A stretch of 64,000 bases of DNA from Delphinus delphis. Its lineage: Eukaryota > Chordata > Mammalia > Artiodactyla > Delphinidae. Each line of letters opens with the position of its first letter. Position 1 is the stretch's first letter. The stretch lies in NCBI RefSeq assembly GCF_949987515.2, contig NW_027192673.1, positions 739,001 through 803,000 on the forward strand, given 5' to 3'. Below the pieces are notes generated by a model. The model was not told the origin of the DNA. It did no database searches and saw nothing but the letters and a program-made list of their open reading frames with translations. The translations under genes were made by a program, and so were the position numbers. Below, piece by piece: positions 49,162 to 63,375 of this stretch.

Positions 49162-50741
49162 TTGGCCAAAAAGTGCGTATGTGTTTTTTCCTGAATATAT
49201 TCAGGAAAAAACGCATACGCCCTTTTTGGCCAACCAAGCAAGCTTGCAAAGGAAATCTGCACTACAATGAAGTCTCACTTCCCCCCAGTCAAAAGGGCCA
49301 TCTGAAAAAAGTGTAAAATCCAGAAAGGCAGGACAGGCCATGGAGAACTGGGAGCCTTGTTATGCTGATGGGCGGGATGTAAATTGCCAAGAACCACTTG
49401 GGAGAAGTGTATGGTGTTTCCTGAAACAACTAAAAAACAAAGCAACAGAACCTAGGGCACTTCCACTTATGGTCCTATAGCTTAGGGAAATTAAAATGAA
49501 AAAGACACAGCCACCCCAAAGTTTGGAACGGCTCTGTTTACAAGAACCTCGTTTACAGTACAAGTTCAACATCGCAGAAAGTGAAAAATGGATAAAGAAG
49601 TTGTGGTATTTACTTACAAAGCAATATCACTCAGCAATGAAATCTGTGTCATCAGGCCCTTAGCAGCACAATGAGTGGATTCAGGTATGATGATTCTAAC
49701 TGAAATAAGTCACACAGAAAAAGAAACATCATAAGATATCACTAATACACGGAATGTAAACTTGGCTACACAGGAACTGCATTCCAAAACAGAACAGGGT
49801 CTCAAATTTAGAAAACCAACTTATGCTTGCTTAAGGGGAAAGGTGAGTTGGGGTGCTGCATAAAACCAGAGATTGAAATGAGAACAGATAAAGTTCCTTA
49901 AGCCAAATATGGAATAGACAAGAGCTACTCCTTGCTCAACGAAATGGACTCAACACCCCATATTAAACGCCTAAGAATGTACCTGACTAGTAAGTATCTT
50001 AAAACCTATGGATTGCTATGTCTCCAAAAGAGAATCAAGCATGTGTACAGGGGCATAAACGCAGCAGTGATAGGATTGGAGAGGTTCGGTGAGCAAATGA
50101 AGACCCTTTGAAGTCATATTGCATGGTACCCATTACACGGGTCTCAACTCTCCAGGTTTAAGGTATTCTTCCTTCAGCTAAAACATGCATGTGGAACCCA
50201 GAGTATGATCAACCATGTGATCGGGAGACGTGTTCAAATATGTCTCAGTTTTCCTCCCCTGGTACTCGGGTGCAACATTCCAGACGCTTTACTAACACTC
50301 TCCCCACTTGGAGAGTCAGCGCCTTTAACCTCCTGTTTGGCCCAGTTTGCAATTTCTGCGGAAGATGAACAGGAATAGCGAGAACCAATGAGAGGCTAGC
50401 TGGAGGTGTCTGGACGGGCAAATTTAACTCTCATTTCCCACCAGGAAGAGGAAATAACCAAAGGCTCAGCGTGCCGTACCGGAACCAGATTAGGGCCTGA
50501 AGCCATCCTGCAGTGTTGCGGCCAGGTCACAAGAAAGCGAGTTGAAGAAAGGAGCTCAGGGGCACTGTAATTCACAAACCTGCAGAGTTATAAATGACAG
50601 CTATCGTCCAAAAATAGGCTGAAGTTAGGCTGCCAAGAGGACTTGAAAGCGGGGCAGAATTGCAGGAAACCGATTTCAGGAGGTAGACTGCAATTGCATT
50701 GAAAGCATAGGAAAAGAGGCAGAACGTCCACAATGATGCAC
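49162..50741 (+). repeat. Satellite monomer M26, subtype 2, left arm mutated
   Basis: Length is 1,580 bp. The left arm has two changes (AAGTGCGTATGTG); one is at the same site as in M12. The body is duplicated in M28 (GCCAAGAACCACTTGG, AAACAACTAAAA). Confidence 0.92.
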
Positions 50742-52320
50742 TTGGCCAAAAAGGGCGTATGCGTTTTTTCCTGAATATATTCAGGAAAAAACGCATACGC
50801 CCTTTTTGGCCAACCAAGCAAGCTTGCAAAGGAAATCTGCACTACAATGAAGTCTCACTTCCCCCCGGTCAAAAGGGCCATCTGAAAAAAGTGTAAAATC
50901 CAGAAAGGCAGGACAGGCCATGGAGAACTGGGAGCCTTGTTATGCTGATGGGCGGGATGTAAATTGCCAACAGACACTCAGGAGAAGTGTATGGTGTTTC
51001 CTGAAACATCTAAAAAACAAAGCAACAGAGCCTAGGGCACTTCCACTTATGGTCCTATAGCTTAGGGAAATTAAAATCAAAAAGACACAGCCACCCCAAA
51101 GTTTGGGACGCCTCTGTTTACAAGAACCTCGTTTACCGTACAAGTTCAATATCACAGAAAGTGAAAAATGGATAAAGAACTTGTGGTACTTACGTACAAT
51201 GCAGTATCACTCAGCAATGAAATCTATGTCATCAGGCCCGTAGCAGCATCATGAGTGGATTCAGGTACGATGATTCTAACTGAAATAAGTCACACAGAAA
51301 AAGAAACATCATAAGATATCACTAATACACGGAATGTAAACTTGGCTACACAGGAACTGAATTTCAGAACAGAACAGGGTCTCAAATTTAGAAAACCAAC
51401 TTATGCTTGCTTAAGGGTAAAGGTGAGTTGGGGTGCTGCATAAAACCAGAGATTGAAATGAGCACAGATAAAGTTCCTTAAGCCAAATATGGAATAGACA
51501 AGAGCTACTCCTTGCTCAACGAAGTGGACTCAACACCGCATATTAAACGCCTAAGAATGTACCTGACTAGTAAGTATCTTAAAACCTATGGATTGCTATG
51601 TCTCCGAAAGAGAATCAAGCATGTGTACAGGGGCATAAACGCAGCAGTGATAGGATTGGAGAGGTTCGGTGAGCAAATGAAGACCCTTTGAAGTCATATT
51701 GCATGGTACCCATTCCACGGGTTTCAAATACACAGGTTTAAGGTATTCTTCCTTCAGCTAAAACATGCATGTGGAACCCAAGTATGATCAACCATGTGAA
51801 CGGGAGACGTGTTCAAATATGTCTCAGTTTTCCTCCCCTGGTACTCGGGTGCAACATTCCAGACGCTTTACTAACACTCTCCCGACTTGGAGAGTCAGTC
51901 CCTTTAACCTCCTGTTTGGCCCAGTTTGCAATTTCTGTGGAAGATGAACAGGAATAGCGAGAACCAATGAGAGACTAGCTGGAGGTGTCTGGACGGGCAA
52001 ATTTAACTCTCATTTCCCACCAGGAAGAGGAAATAACCAAAGGCTCAGCATGCCGTGCCGGAAACAGATTAGGGCCTGAAGCCATCCTGCGGTGTTGCGG
52101 CCAGGTCACAAGAAAGCGAGTTGAAGAAAGGAGCTCAGGGGCCCTGTAATTCACAAACCTGCAGAGTTATAAATGACAGCTATCGTCCAAAAATAGACTG
52201 AAGTAAGGCTGCCAAGAGGACTTGAAAGCGGGGCAGAATTGCAGGAAACCGATTTCAGGAGGTAGACTGGAATTGCATTGAAAGCATAGGAAAAGAGGCA
52301 GAACGTCCACAATGATGCAC
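50742..52320 (+). repeat. Satellite monomer M27, near-copy of M25
   Basis: Length is 1,579 bp with a perfect palindrome. It has the same private marks as M25 at exactly +3,159 bp. Confidence 0.92.
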
Positions 52321-53900
52321 TTGGCCAAAAAGGGCGTATGCGTTTTTTCCTGAATATATTCAGGAAAAAACGCATACGCCCTTTTTGGCCAACCAAGCAA
52401 GCTTGCAAAGGAAATCTGCACTACAATGAAGTCTCACTTCCCCCCGGTCAAAAGGGCCATCTGAAAAAAGTGTAAAATCCAGAAAGGCAGGACAGGCCAT
52501 GGAGAACTGGGAGCCTTGTTATGCTGATGGGCGGGATGTAAATTGCCAAGAACCACTTGGGAGAAGTGTATGGTGTTTCCTGAAACAACTAAAAAACAAA
52601 GCAACAGAACCTAGGGCACTTCCACTTATGGTCCTATAGCTTAGGGAAATTAAAATGAAAAAGACACAGCCACCCCAAAGTTTGGAACGGCTCTGTTTAC
52701 AAGAACCTCGTTTACAGTACAAGTTCAACATCGCAGAAAGTGAAAAATGGATAAAGAAGTTGTGGTATTTACTTACAAAGCAATATCACTCAGCAATGAA
52801 ATCTGTGTCATCAGGCCCTTAGCAGCACAATGAGTGGATTCAGGTATGATGATTCTAACTGAAATAAGTCACACAGAAAAAGAAACATCATAAGATATCA
52901 CTAATACACGGAATGTAAACTTGGCTACACAGGAACTGCATTCCAAAACAGAACAGGGTCTCAAATTTAGAAAACCAACTTATGCTTGCTTAAGGGGAAA
53001 GGTGAGTTGGGGTGCTGCATAAAACCAGAGATTGAAATGAGAACAGATAAAGTTCCTTAAGCCAAATATGGAATAGACAAGAGCTACTCCTTGCTCAACG
53101 AAATGGACTCAACACCCCATATTAAACGCCTAAGAATGTACCTGACTAGTAAGTATCTTAAAACCTATGGATTGCTATGTCTCCAAAAGAGAATCAAGCA
53201 TGTGTACAGGGGCATAAACGCAGCAGTGATAGGATTGGAGAGGTTCGGTGAGCAAATGAAGACCCTTTGAAGTCATATTGCATGGTACCCATTACACGGG
53301 TCTCAACTCTCCAGGTTTAAGGTATTCTTCCTTCAGCTAAAACATGCATGTGGAACCCAGAGTATGATCAACCATGTGATCGGGAGACGTGTTCAAATAT
53401 GTCTCAGTTTTCCTCCCCTGGTACTCGGGTGCAACATTCCAGACGCTTTACTAACACTCTCCCCACTTGGAGAGTCAGCGCCTTTAACCTCCTGTTTGGC
53501 CCAGTTTGCAATTTCTGCGGAAGATGAACAGGAATAGCGAGAACCAATGAGAGGCTAGCTGGAGGTGTCTGGACGGGCAAATTTAACTCTCATTTCCCAC
53601 CAGGAAGAGGAAATAACCAAAGGCTCAGCGTGCCGTACCGGAACCAGATTAGGGCCTGAAGCCATCCTGCAGTGTTGCGGCCAGGTCACAAGAAAGCGAG
53701 TTGAAGAAAGGAGCTCAGGGGCACTGTAATTCACAAACCTCCCGAGTTATAAATGAGAGCTATCGTCCAAAAATAGACTGAAGTAAGGCTGCCAAGAGGA
53801 CTTGAAAGCGGGGCAGAATTGCAGGAAACCGATTTCAGGAGGTAGACTGGAATTGCATTGAAAGCATAGGAAAAGAGGCAGAACGTCCACAATGATGCAC
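52321..53900 (+). repeat. Satellite monomer M28, near-copy of M26
   Basis: Length is 1,580 bp. The body matches M26 at +3,159 bp, but the palindrome is consensus, unlike M26. Either M26 mutated after duplication or M28 was repaired. Confidence 0.92.
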
Positions 53901-55478
53901 TTGGCCAAAAAGGGCGTATGCGTTTTTTCCTGAATATATTCAGGAAAAAACGCATACGCCCTTTTTGGCCAACCAAGCAAGCTTGCAAAGGAAATCTGCA
54001 CTACAATGAAGTCTCACTTCTCCCGGTCAAAAGGGCCATCTGAAAAAAGTGTAAAATCCAGAAAGGCAGGACAGGCCATGGAGAACTGGGAGCCTTGTTA
54101 TGCTGAAGGGCGGGATGTAAATTGCCAACAAACACTCGGGAGAAGTGTATGGTGTTTCCTGAAACATCTAAAAAACAAAGCAACAGAGCCTAGGGCACTT
54201 CCACTTATGGTCCTATAGCTTAGGAAATTTAAAATCAAAAAGACACAGCCACCCCAAAGTTTCGAACGGCTCTGTTTACAAGAACCTCGTTTACAGTACA
54301 AGTTCAACATCGCAGAAAGTGAAAAATGGATAATAAAGTTGTTGTATTTACTTACAAAGCAATATCACTCAGCAATGAAATCTGTGTCATCAGGCCCTTA
54401 GCAGCACAATGAGTGGATTCAGGTATGATGATTCTAACTGAAATAAGTCACACAGAAAAAGAAACATCATAAGATATCAGTAATACACGGAATGTAAACT
54501 TGGCTACACAGGAACTGAATTACAGAAGAGAACAGGGTCTCAAATTTAGAAAACCAACTTATGCTTGCTTAAGGGTAAAGGTGAGTTGGGGTGCTGCATA
54601 AAACCAGAGATTGAAATGAGCACAGATAAAGTTCCTTAAGCCAAATATGGAATAGACAAGAGCTACTCCTTGCTCAACGAAGTGGACTCAACACCGCATA
54701 TTAAACGCCTAAGAATGTACCTGACTAGTAAGTATCTTAAAACCTATGGATTGCTATGTCTCCGAAAGAGAATCAAGCATGTGTACAGGGGCATAAACGC
54801 AGCAGTGATAGGATTGGAGAGGTTCGGTGAGCAAATGAAGACCCTTTGAAGTCATATTGCATGGTACCCATTCCACGGGTTTCAAATACACAGGTTTAAG
54901 GTATTCTTCCTTCAGCTAAAACATGCATGTGGAACCCAACTATGATCAACCATGTGAACGGGAGACGTGTTCAAATATGTCTCAGTTTTCCTCCCCTGGT
55001 ACTCGGGTGCAACATTCCAGACGCTTTACCAACACTCTCCCCACTTGGAGAGTCAGTCCCTTTAACCTCCTGTTTGGCCCAGTTTGCAATTTCTGTGGAA
55101 GATGAACAGGAATAGCGAGAACCAATGAGAGACTAGCTGGAGGTGTCTGGACGGGCAAATTTAACTCTCATTTCCCACCAGGAAGAGGAAATAACCAGAG
55201 GCTCAGCATGCCGTGCCGGAAACAGATTAGGGCCTGAAGCCATCCTGCGGTGTTGCGGCCAGGTCACAAGAAAGCGAGTTGAAGAAAGGAGCTCAGGGGC
55301 CCTGTAATTCACAAACCTGCAGAGTTATAAATGACAGCTATCGTCCAAAAATAGACTGAAGTAAGGCTGCCAAGAGGACTTGAAAGCGGGGCAGAATTGC
55401 AGGAAACCGATTTCAGGAGGTAGACTGCAATTGCATTGAAAGCATAGGAAAAGAGGCAGAACGTCCACAATGATGCAC
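53901..55478 (+). repeat. Satellite monomer M29, subtype 2, palindrome perfect
   Basis: Length is 1,578 bp. It ends with M25-like marks (GAAGTGGACTC, AAATACACAGG), so it is a subtype 2/M25-like mosaic. Confidence 0.92.
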
Positions 55479-57058
55479 TTGGCCAAAAAGGGCGTATGCG
55501 TTTTTTCCTGAATATATTCAGGAAAAAACGCATACGCCCTTTTTGGCCAACCAAGCAAGCTTGCAAAGGAAATCTGCACTACAATGAAGTCTCACTTCCC
55601 CCCGGTCAAAAGGGCCATCTGAAAAAAGTGTAAAATCCAGAAAGGCAGGACAGGCCATGGAGAACTGGGAGCCTTGTTATGCTGATGGGCGGGATGTAAA
55701 TTGCCAACAACCACTCGGGAGAAGTGTATGGTGTTTCCTGAAACATCTAAAAAACAAAGCAACAGAACCTAGGGCACTTCCACTTATGGTCCTATAGCTT
55801 AGGGAAATTAAAATCAAAAAGACACAGCCACCCCAAAGTTTGGGACGCCTCTGTTTACAAGAACCTCGTTTACCGTACAAGTTCAATATCACAGAAAGTG
55901 AAAAATGGATAAAGAACTTGTGGTACTTACGTACAATGCAGTATCACTCAGCAATGAAATCTATGTCATCAGGCCCGTAGCAGCATAATGAGTGGATTCA
56001 GGTACGATGATTCTAACTGAAATAAGTCACACAGAAAAAGAAACATCATAAGATATCACTAATATACGGAATGTAAACTTGGCTACACAGGAACTGCATT
56101 CCAAAACAGAACAGGGTCTCAAATTTAGAAAACCAACTTATGCTTGCTTAAGGGGAAAGGTGAGTTGGGGTGCTGCATAAAACCAGAGATTGAAATGAGA
56201 ACAGATAAAGTTCCTTAAGCCAAATATGGAATAGACAAGAGCTACTCCTTGCTCAACGAAATGGACTCAACACCCCATATTAAACGCCTAAGAATGTACC
56301 TGACTAGTAAGTATCTTAAAACCTATGGATTGCTATGTCTCCAAAAGAGAATCAAGCGTGTGTACAGGGGCAGAAACACAGCAGTGATAGGATTGGAGAG
56401 GTTCGGTGAGCAAATGAAGACCCTTTGAAGTCATATTGCATGGTACCCATTCCACGGGTTTCAACTACCCAGGTTTAAGGTATTCTTCCTTCAGCTAAAA
56501 CATGCATGTGGAACCTAGAGTATGATCAACCATGTGATCGGGAGACGTGTTCAAATATGTCTCAGTTTTCGTACCCTGGTACTCGGGTGCAACATTCCAG
56601 ACGCTTTACTAACACTCTCCCCACTTGGAGAGTCAGTCCCTTTAACCTCCTGTTTGGCCCAGTTTGCAATTTCTGTGGAAGATGAACAGGAATAGCGAGA
56701 ACCAATGAGAGACTAGCTGGAGGTGTCTGGATGGGCAAATTTAACTCTCATTTCCCACCAGGAAGAGGAATTAACCAAAGGCTCAGCGTGCCGTGCCAGA
56801 ACCAGATTAGGGCCTGAAGACATCCTGCGGTGTTGCGACCAGGTCACAAGAAAGCGAGTTAAAGAAAGGAGCTCAGGAGCACTGTAATTCACAAACCTGC
56901 AGAGTTATAAATGACAGCTATCGTCCAAAAATATACTGAAGTAAGGCTGCCAAGAGGACGTGAAAGCGGGGCAGAATTGCAGGAAACCGATTTCAGGAGG
57001 TAGACTGGAATTGCATTGAAAGCATAGGAAAAGAGGCAGAACGTCCACAATGATGCAC
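55479..57058 (+). repeat. Satellite monomer M30, subtype 1, palindrome perfect
   Basis: Length is 1,580 bp with no unusual change beyond scattered substitutions. Confidence 0.92.
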
Positions 57059-58636
57059 TTGGCCAAAAAGGGCGTATGCGTTTCTTCCTGAATATATTCA
57101 GGAAAAAACGCATACGCCCTTTTTGGCCAACCAAGCAAGCTTGCAAAGGAAATCTGCACTACAATGAAGTCTCACTTCCTCCCGGTCAAAGGGCCATCTG
57201 AAAAAAGTGTAAAATCCAGAAAGGCAGGACAGGCCATGGAGAACTGGGAGCCTTGTTATGCTGATGGGCGGGATGTAAATTGCCAACAACCACTCGGGAG
57301 AAGTGTATGGTGTTTCCTGAAACATCTAAAAAACAAAGCAACAGAGCCTAGGGCACTTCCACTTATGGTCCTATAGCTTAGGGAAATTAAAATCAAAAAG
57401 ACACAGCCACCCCAAAGTTTGGGATGCCTCTGTTTACAAGAACCTCATTTACGGTACAAGTTCAACATCGCAGAAAGTGAAAAATGGAGAAAGAAGTTGT
57501 GGTATTTACTTACAAAGCAATATCACTCAGCAATGAAATCTGTGTCATCAGGCCCTTAGCAGCACAATGAGTGGATTCAGGTATGATGATTCTAACTGAA
57601 ATAAGTCACACAGAAAAAGAAACATCATAAGACATCAGTAATACACGGAATGGAAACTTGGTTACACAGGAACTGAATTACAGAACAGAACAGGGTCTCA
57701 AATTTAGAAAACTAACTTATCCTTGCTTAAGGGGAAAGGTGAGTTGGGGTGCTGCATAAAACCAGAGATTGAAATGAGCACAGATAAAGTTCCTTAAGCC
57801 AAATATGGAATAGACAAGAGCTACTCCTTGCTCAACGAAATGGACTCAACACCCCATATTAAACGCCTAAGAATGTACCTGACTAGTAAGTATCTTAAAA
57901 CCTATGGATTGCTATGTCTCCGAAAGAGAATCAAGCATGTGTACAGGGGCATAAATGCAGCAGTGATAGGATTGGAGAGGTTCGTGAGCAAATGAAGACC
58001 CTTTGAAGTCATATTGCATGGTACCCATTCCACGGGTTTCACCTACCCAGGTTTAAGGTATTCTTCCTTCAGCTAAAACATGCATGTGGAACCCAGAGTA
58101 TGATCAACCATGTGAACGGGAGACGTGTTCAAATATGTCTCAGTTTTCCTCCCCTGGTACTCGGGTGCAACATTCCAGACGCTTTACTAACACTCTCCCC
58201 ACTTGGAGAGTCAGCACCTTTAACCTCCTGTTTGGCCAAGTTTGCAATTTCTGCGGAAGATGAACAGGAATAGCGAGAACCAATGAGAGACTAGCTGGAG
58301 GTGTCTGGACGGGCAAATTTAACTCTCATTTCCCACCAGGAAGAGGAATTAACCAGAGGCTCAGCGTGCCGTGCCGGAACCAGATTAGGGCCTGAAGCCA
58401 TCCTGCGGTGTTGCGGCCAGGTCACAAGAAAGCAAGTAGAAGAAAGGAGCTCAGGGGCACTGTAATTCACAAACCTGCAGAGTTATAAATGACAGCTATC
58501 GTCCAAAAATACACTGAAGTAAGGCTGCCAAGAGGACTTGAAAGCGGGGCAGAATTGCAGGAAACCGATTTCAGGAGGTAGACTGGAATTGCATTGAAAG
58601 CATAGGAAAAGAGGCAGAACGTCCACAATGATGCAC
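57059..58636 (+). repeat. Satellite monomer M31, subtype 2, one palindrome mismatch
   Basis: Length is 1,578 bp. The left arm has GCGTTTCTTCC, one T-to-C change. Confidence 0.92.
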
Positions 58637-60216
58637 TTGGCCAAAAAGGGCGTATGCGTTTTTTCCTGAATATATTGAGGAAAAAACGCATACGCCCTTT
58701 TTGGCCAACCAAGCAAGCTTGCAAAGGAAATCTGCACTACAATGAAGTCTCACTTCCCCCCGGTCAAAAGGGCCATCTGAAAAAAGTGTAAAATCCAGAA
58801 AGGCAGGACAGGCCATGGAGAACTGGGAGCCTTGTTATGCTGATGGGCGGGATGTAAATTGCCAACAGACACTCGGGAGAAGTGTATGGTGTTTCCTGAA
58901 ACATCTAAGAAACAAAGCAACAGAGCCTAGGGCACTTCCACTTATGGTCCTATAGCTTAGGGAAATTAAAATCAAAAAGACACAGCCACCCCAAAGTTTG
59001 GGACGCCTCTGTTTACAAGAACCTCGTTTACCGTACAAGTTCAATATCACAGAAAGTGAAAAATGGATAAAGAACTTGTGGTACTTACGTACAATGCAGT
59101 ATCACTCAGCAATGAAATCTATGTCATCAGGCCCGTAGCAGCATAATGAGTGGATTCAGGTACGATGATTCTAAATGAAATAAGTCACACAGAAAAAGAA
59201 ACATCATAAGATATCACTAATACACGGAATGTAAACTTGGCTACACAGGAACTGCATTCCAAAACAGAACAGGGTCTCAAATTTAGAAAACCAACTTATG
59301 CTTGCTTAACGGGAAAGGTGAGTTGGGGTGCTGCATAAAACCAGAGATTGAAATGAGCACAGATAAAGTTCCTTAAGCCAAATATGGAATAGACAAGAGC
59401 TACTCCTTGCTCAACGAAATGGACTCAAAACCCCATATTAAACGCCTAAGAATGTACCTGACTAGTAAGTATCTTAAAACCTATGGATTGCTCTGTCTCC
59501 AAAAGAGAATCAAGCGTGTGTACAGGGGCATAAATGCAGCAGTGATAGGATTGGAGAGGTTCGGTGAGCAAATGAAGACCCTTTGAAGTCATATTGCATG
59601 GTACCCATTCCACGGGTCTCAACTCTCCAGGTTTAAGGTATTCTTCCTTCAGCTAAAACATGCATGTGGAACCCAGAGTATGATCAACCATGTGAACGGG
59701 AGACGTGTTCAAATATGTCTCAGTTTTCCTACCCTGGTACTCGGGTGCAACATTCCAGACGCTTTACTAACACTCTCCCGACTTGGAGAGTCAGTCCCTT
59801 TAACCTCCTGTTTGGCCCAGTTTGCAATTTCTGCGGAAGATGAACAGGAATAGCGAGAACCAATGAGAGGCTAGCTGGAGGTGTCTGGACGGGCAAATTT
59901 AACTCTCATTTCCCACCAGGAAGAGGAAATAACCAAAGGCTCAGCGTGCCGTGCCGGAACCAGATTAGGGCCTGAAGCCATCCTGCGGGGTTGCGGCCAC
60001 CTCACAAGAAAGCGAGTTGAAGAAAGGAGCTCAGGGGCACTGTAATTCACAAACCTGCAGAGTTATAAATGACAGCTATTGTCCAAAAATAGACTGAAGT
60101 AAGGCTGCCAAGAGGACTTGAAAGCGGGGCAGAATTGCAGGAAACCGATTTCAGGAGGTAGACTGGAATTGCATTGAAAGCATAGGAAAAGAGGCAGAAC
60201 GTCCACAATGATGCAC
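58637..60216 (+). repeat. Satellite monomer M32, subtype 1, one palindrome mismatch
   Basis: Length is 1,580 bp. The right arm has TATTGAGG instead of TATTCAGG. It starts with the same border variant (AATACACTGAAG, at the end of the previous copy) as M22-M23. Confidence 0.92.
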
Positions 60217-61795
60217 TTGGCCAAAAAGGGCGTATGCGTTTTTTCCTGAATATATTCAGGAAAAAACGCATACGCCCTTTTTGGCCAACCAAGCAAGCTT
60301 GCAAAGGAAATCTGCACTACAATGAAGTCTCACTTCCCCCCGGTCAAAAGGGCCATCTCAAAAAATGTAAAATCCAGAAAGGCAGGACAGGCCATGGAGA
60401 ACTGGGAGCCTTGTTATGCTGATGGGCGGGATGTAAATTGCCAACAGACACTCGGGAGAAGTGTATGGTGTTTCCTGAAGCATCTAAAAAACAAAGCAAC
60501 AGAGCCTAGGGCACTGCCACTTATGGTCCTATAGCTTAGGGAAATTAAAATCAAAAAGACACAGCCACCCCAAAGTTTGGGACGCCTCTGTTTACAAGAA
60601 CCTCGTTTACAGTACAAGTTCAACATCGCAGAAAGTGAAAAATGGATAAAGAAGTTGTGGTATTTACTTACAAAGCAATATCACTCAGCAATGAAATCTG
60701 TGTCATCAGGCCCTTAGCAGCACAATGAGTGGATTCAGGTATGATGATTCTAACTGAAGTAAGTCACACAGAAAAAGAAACATCATAAGATATCAGTAAT
60801 ACACGGAATGTAAACTTGGCTACACAGGAACTGAATTACAGAACAGAACAGGGTCTCAAATTTAGAAAACCAACTTATGCTTGCTTAAGGGTAAAGGTGA
60901 GTTGGGGTGCTGCATAAAACCAGAGATTGAAATGAGCACAGATAAAGTTCCTTAAGCCAAATATGGAATAGACAAGAGCTACTTCTTGCTCAACGAAATG
61001 GACTCAACACCCCATATTAAACGCCTAAGAATGTACCTGACTAGTAAGTATCTTAAAACCTATGGATTGCTATGTCTCCGAAAGAGAATCAAGCATGTGT
61101 ACAGGGGCATAAACGCAGCAGTGATAGGATTGGAGAGGTTCGGTGAGCAAATGAAGACCCTTTGAAGTCATATTGCATGGTACCCATTCCACGGGTTTCA
61201 ACTACCCAGGTTTTAGGTATTCTTCCTTCAGCTAAAACATGCATGTGGAACCCAGAGTATGATCAACCATGTGATCGGGAGACGTGTTCAAATATGTCTC
61301 AGTTTTCCTCCCCTGGTACTCGGGTGCAACATTCCAGACGCTTTACTAACACTCTCGCCACTTGGAGAGTCAGTCCCTTTAACCTCCTGTTTGGCCCAGT
61401 TTGCAATTTCTGCGGAAGATGAACAGGAATAGCGAGAACCAATGAGAGGCTAGCTGGAGGTGTCTGGACGGGCAAATTTAACTCTCATTTCCCACCAGGA
61501 AGAGGAATTAACCAAAGGCTCAGCGTGCCGTACCGGAACCAGATTAGGGCCTGAAGCCATCCTGCGGTGTTGCGGCCAGCTCAAAAGAAAGCGAGTTGAA
61601 GAAAGGAGCTCAGGGGCACTGAAATTCACAAACCTGCAGAGTTATAAATGACAGCTATCGTCCAAAAATAGACTGAAGTAAGGCTGCCAAGAGGACTTGA
61701 AAGCGGGGCAGAATTGCAGGAAACCGATTTCAGGAGGTAGACTGGAATTGCATTGAAAGCATAGGAAAAGAGGCAGAACGTCCACAATGATGCAC
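60217..61795 (+). repeat. Satellite monomer M33, subtype 2, palindrome perfect
   Basis: Length is 1,579 bp. It shares the rare M13 variants (CTGAAGTAAGTCAC, CTACTTCTTGCTC, CACTGAAATTCAC). Confidence 0.92.
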
Positions 61796-63375
61796 TTGGC
61801 CAAAAAGGGCGTATGCGTTTTTTCCTGAATATATTCAGGAAAAAACGCATACGCCCTTTTTGGCCAACCAAGCAAGCTTGCAAAGGAAATCTGCACTGCA
61901 ATGAAGTCTCACTTCCCGCCGGTCAAAAGGGCCATCTGAAAAAAGTGTAAAATCCAGAAAGGCAGGACAGGCCATGGAGAACTGGGAGCCTTGTTATGCT
62001 GATGGGCGGGATGTAAATTGCCAACAACCACTCGGGAGAAGTGTATGGTGTTTCCTGAAACATCTAAAACACAAAGCAACAGAACCTAGGGCACTTCCAC
62101 TTATGGTCCTATAGCTTAGGGAAATTAAAATCAAAAAGACACAGCCACCCCAAAGTTTGGAACGGCTCTGTTTACAAGAACCTCATTTACAGTACAAGTT
62201 CAACATCGCAGAAAGTGAAAAATGGATAAAGAAGTTGTGGTATTTACTTACAAAGCAATATCACTCAGCAATGAAATCTGTGTCATCAGGCCCTTAGCAG
62301 CACAATGAGTGGATTCAGGTATGATGATTCTAACTGAAGTAAGTCACACAGAAAAAGAAACATCATAAGATATCAGTAATACACGGAATGTAAACTTGGC
62401 TACAAAGGAAATGAATTACAGAACAGAACAGGGTCTCAAATTTAGAAAACCAACTTATGCTTGCTTAAGGGTAAAGGTGAGTTGGGGTGCTGCATAAAAC
62501 CAGAGATTGAAATGAGCACAGATAAAGTTCCTTAAGTCAAATATGGAATAGACAAGAGCTACTCCTTGCTCAACGAAATGGACTCAACATCGCATATTAA
62601 ACGCCTAAGAATGTACCTGACTAGTAAGTATCTTAAAACCTATGGATTGCTATGTCTCCGAAAGAGAATCAAGCATGTGTACAGGGGCATAAACGCAGCA
62701 GTGATAGGATTGGAGAGGTTCGGTGAGCAAATGAAGACCCTTTGAAGTCATATTGCATGGTACCCATTCCACGGGTTTCAACTACCCAGGTTTAAGGTAT
62801 TCTTCCTTCAGCTAAAACATGCATGTGGAACCTAGAGTATGATCAACCATGTGATCGGGAGACGTGTTCAAATATGTCTCAGTTTTCCTCCCCTGGTACT
62901 CGGGTGCAACATTCCAGACGCTTTACTAACACTCTCCCCACTTGGAGAGTCAGCGCCTTTAACCTCCTGTTTGGCACAGTTTGCAATTTCTGCGGAAGAT
63001 GAACAGGAATAGCGAGAACCAATGAGAGACTAGCTGGAGGTGTCTGGACGGGCAAATTTAACTCTCATTTCCCACCAGGAAGAGGAAATAACCAAAGGCT
63101 CAGCGTGCCGTGCCGGAACCAGATTAGGGCCTGAAGCCATCCTGCGGTGTTGCGGCCAGGTCACAAGAAAGCAAGTTGAAGAAAGGAGCTCAGGGGCACT
63201 GTAATTCACAAACCTGCAGAGTTATAAATGACAGCTATCGTCCAAAAATAGACTGAAGTAAGGCTGCCAAGAGGACTTGAAAGCGGGGCAGAATTGCAGG
63301 AAACCGATTTCAGGAGGTAGACTGGAATTGCATTGAAAGCATAGGAAAAGAGGCAGAACGTCCACAATGATGCAC
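61796..63375 (+). repeat. Satellite monomer M34, subtype 2, palindrome perfect
   Basis: Length is 1,580 bp. It begins like M14 (CACTGCAATGAAG, TTCCCGCCGG) but continues as subtype 2, so the M14/M34 similarity ends inside the L1-derived part. Confidence 0.92.
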
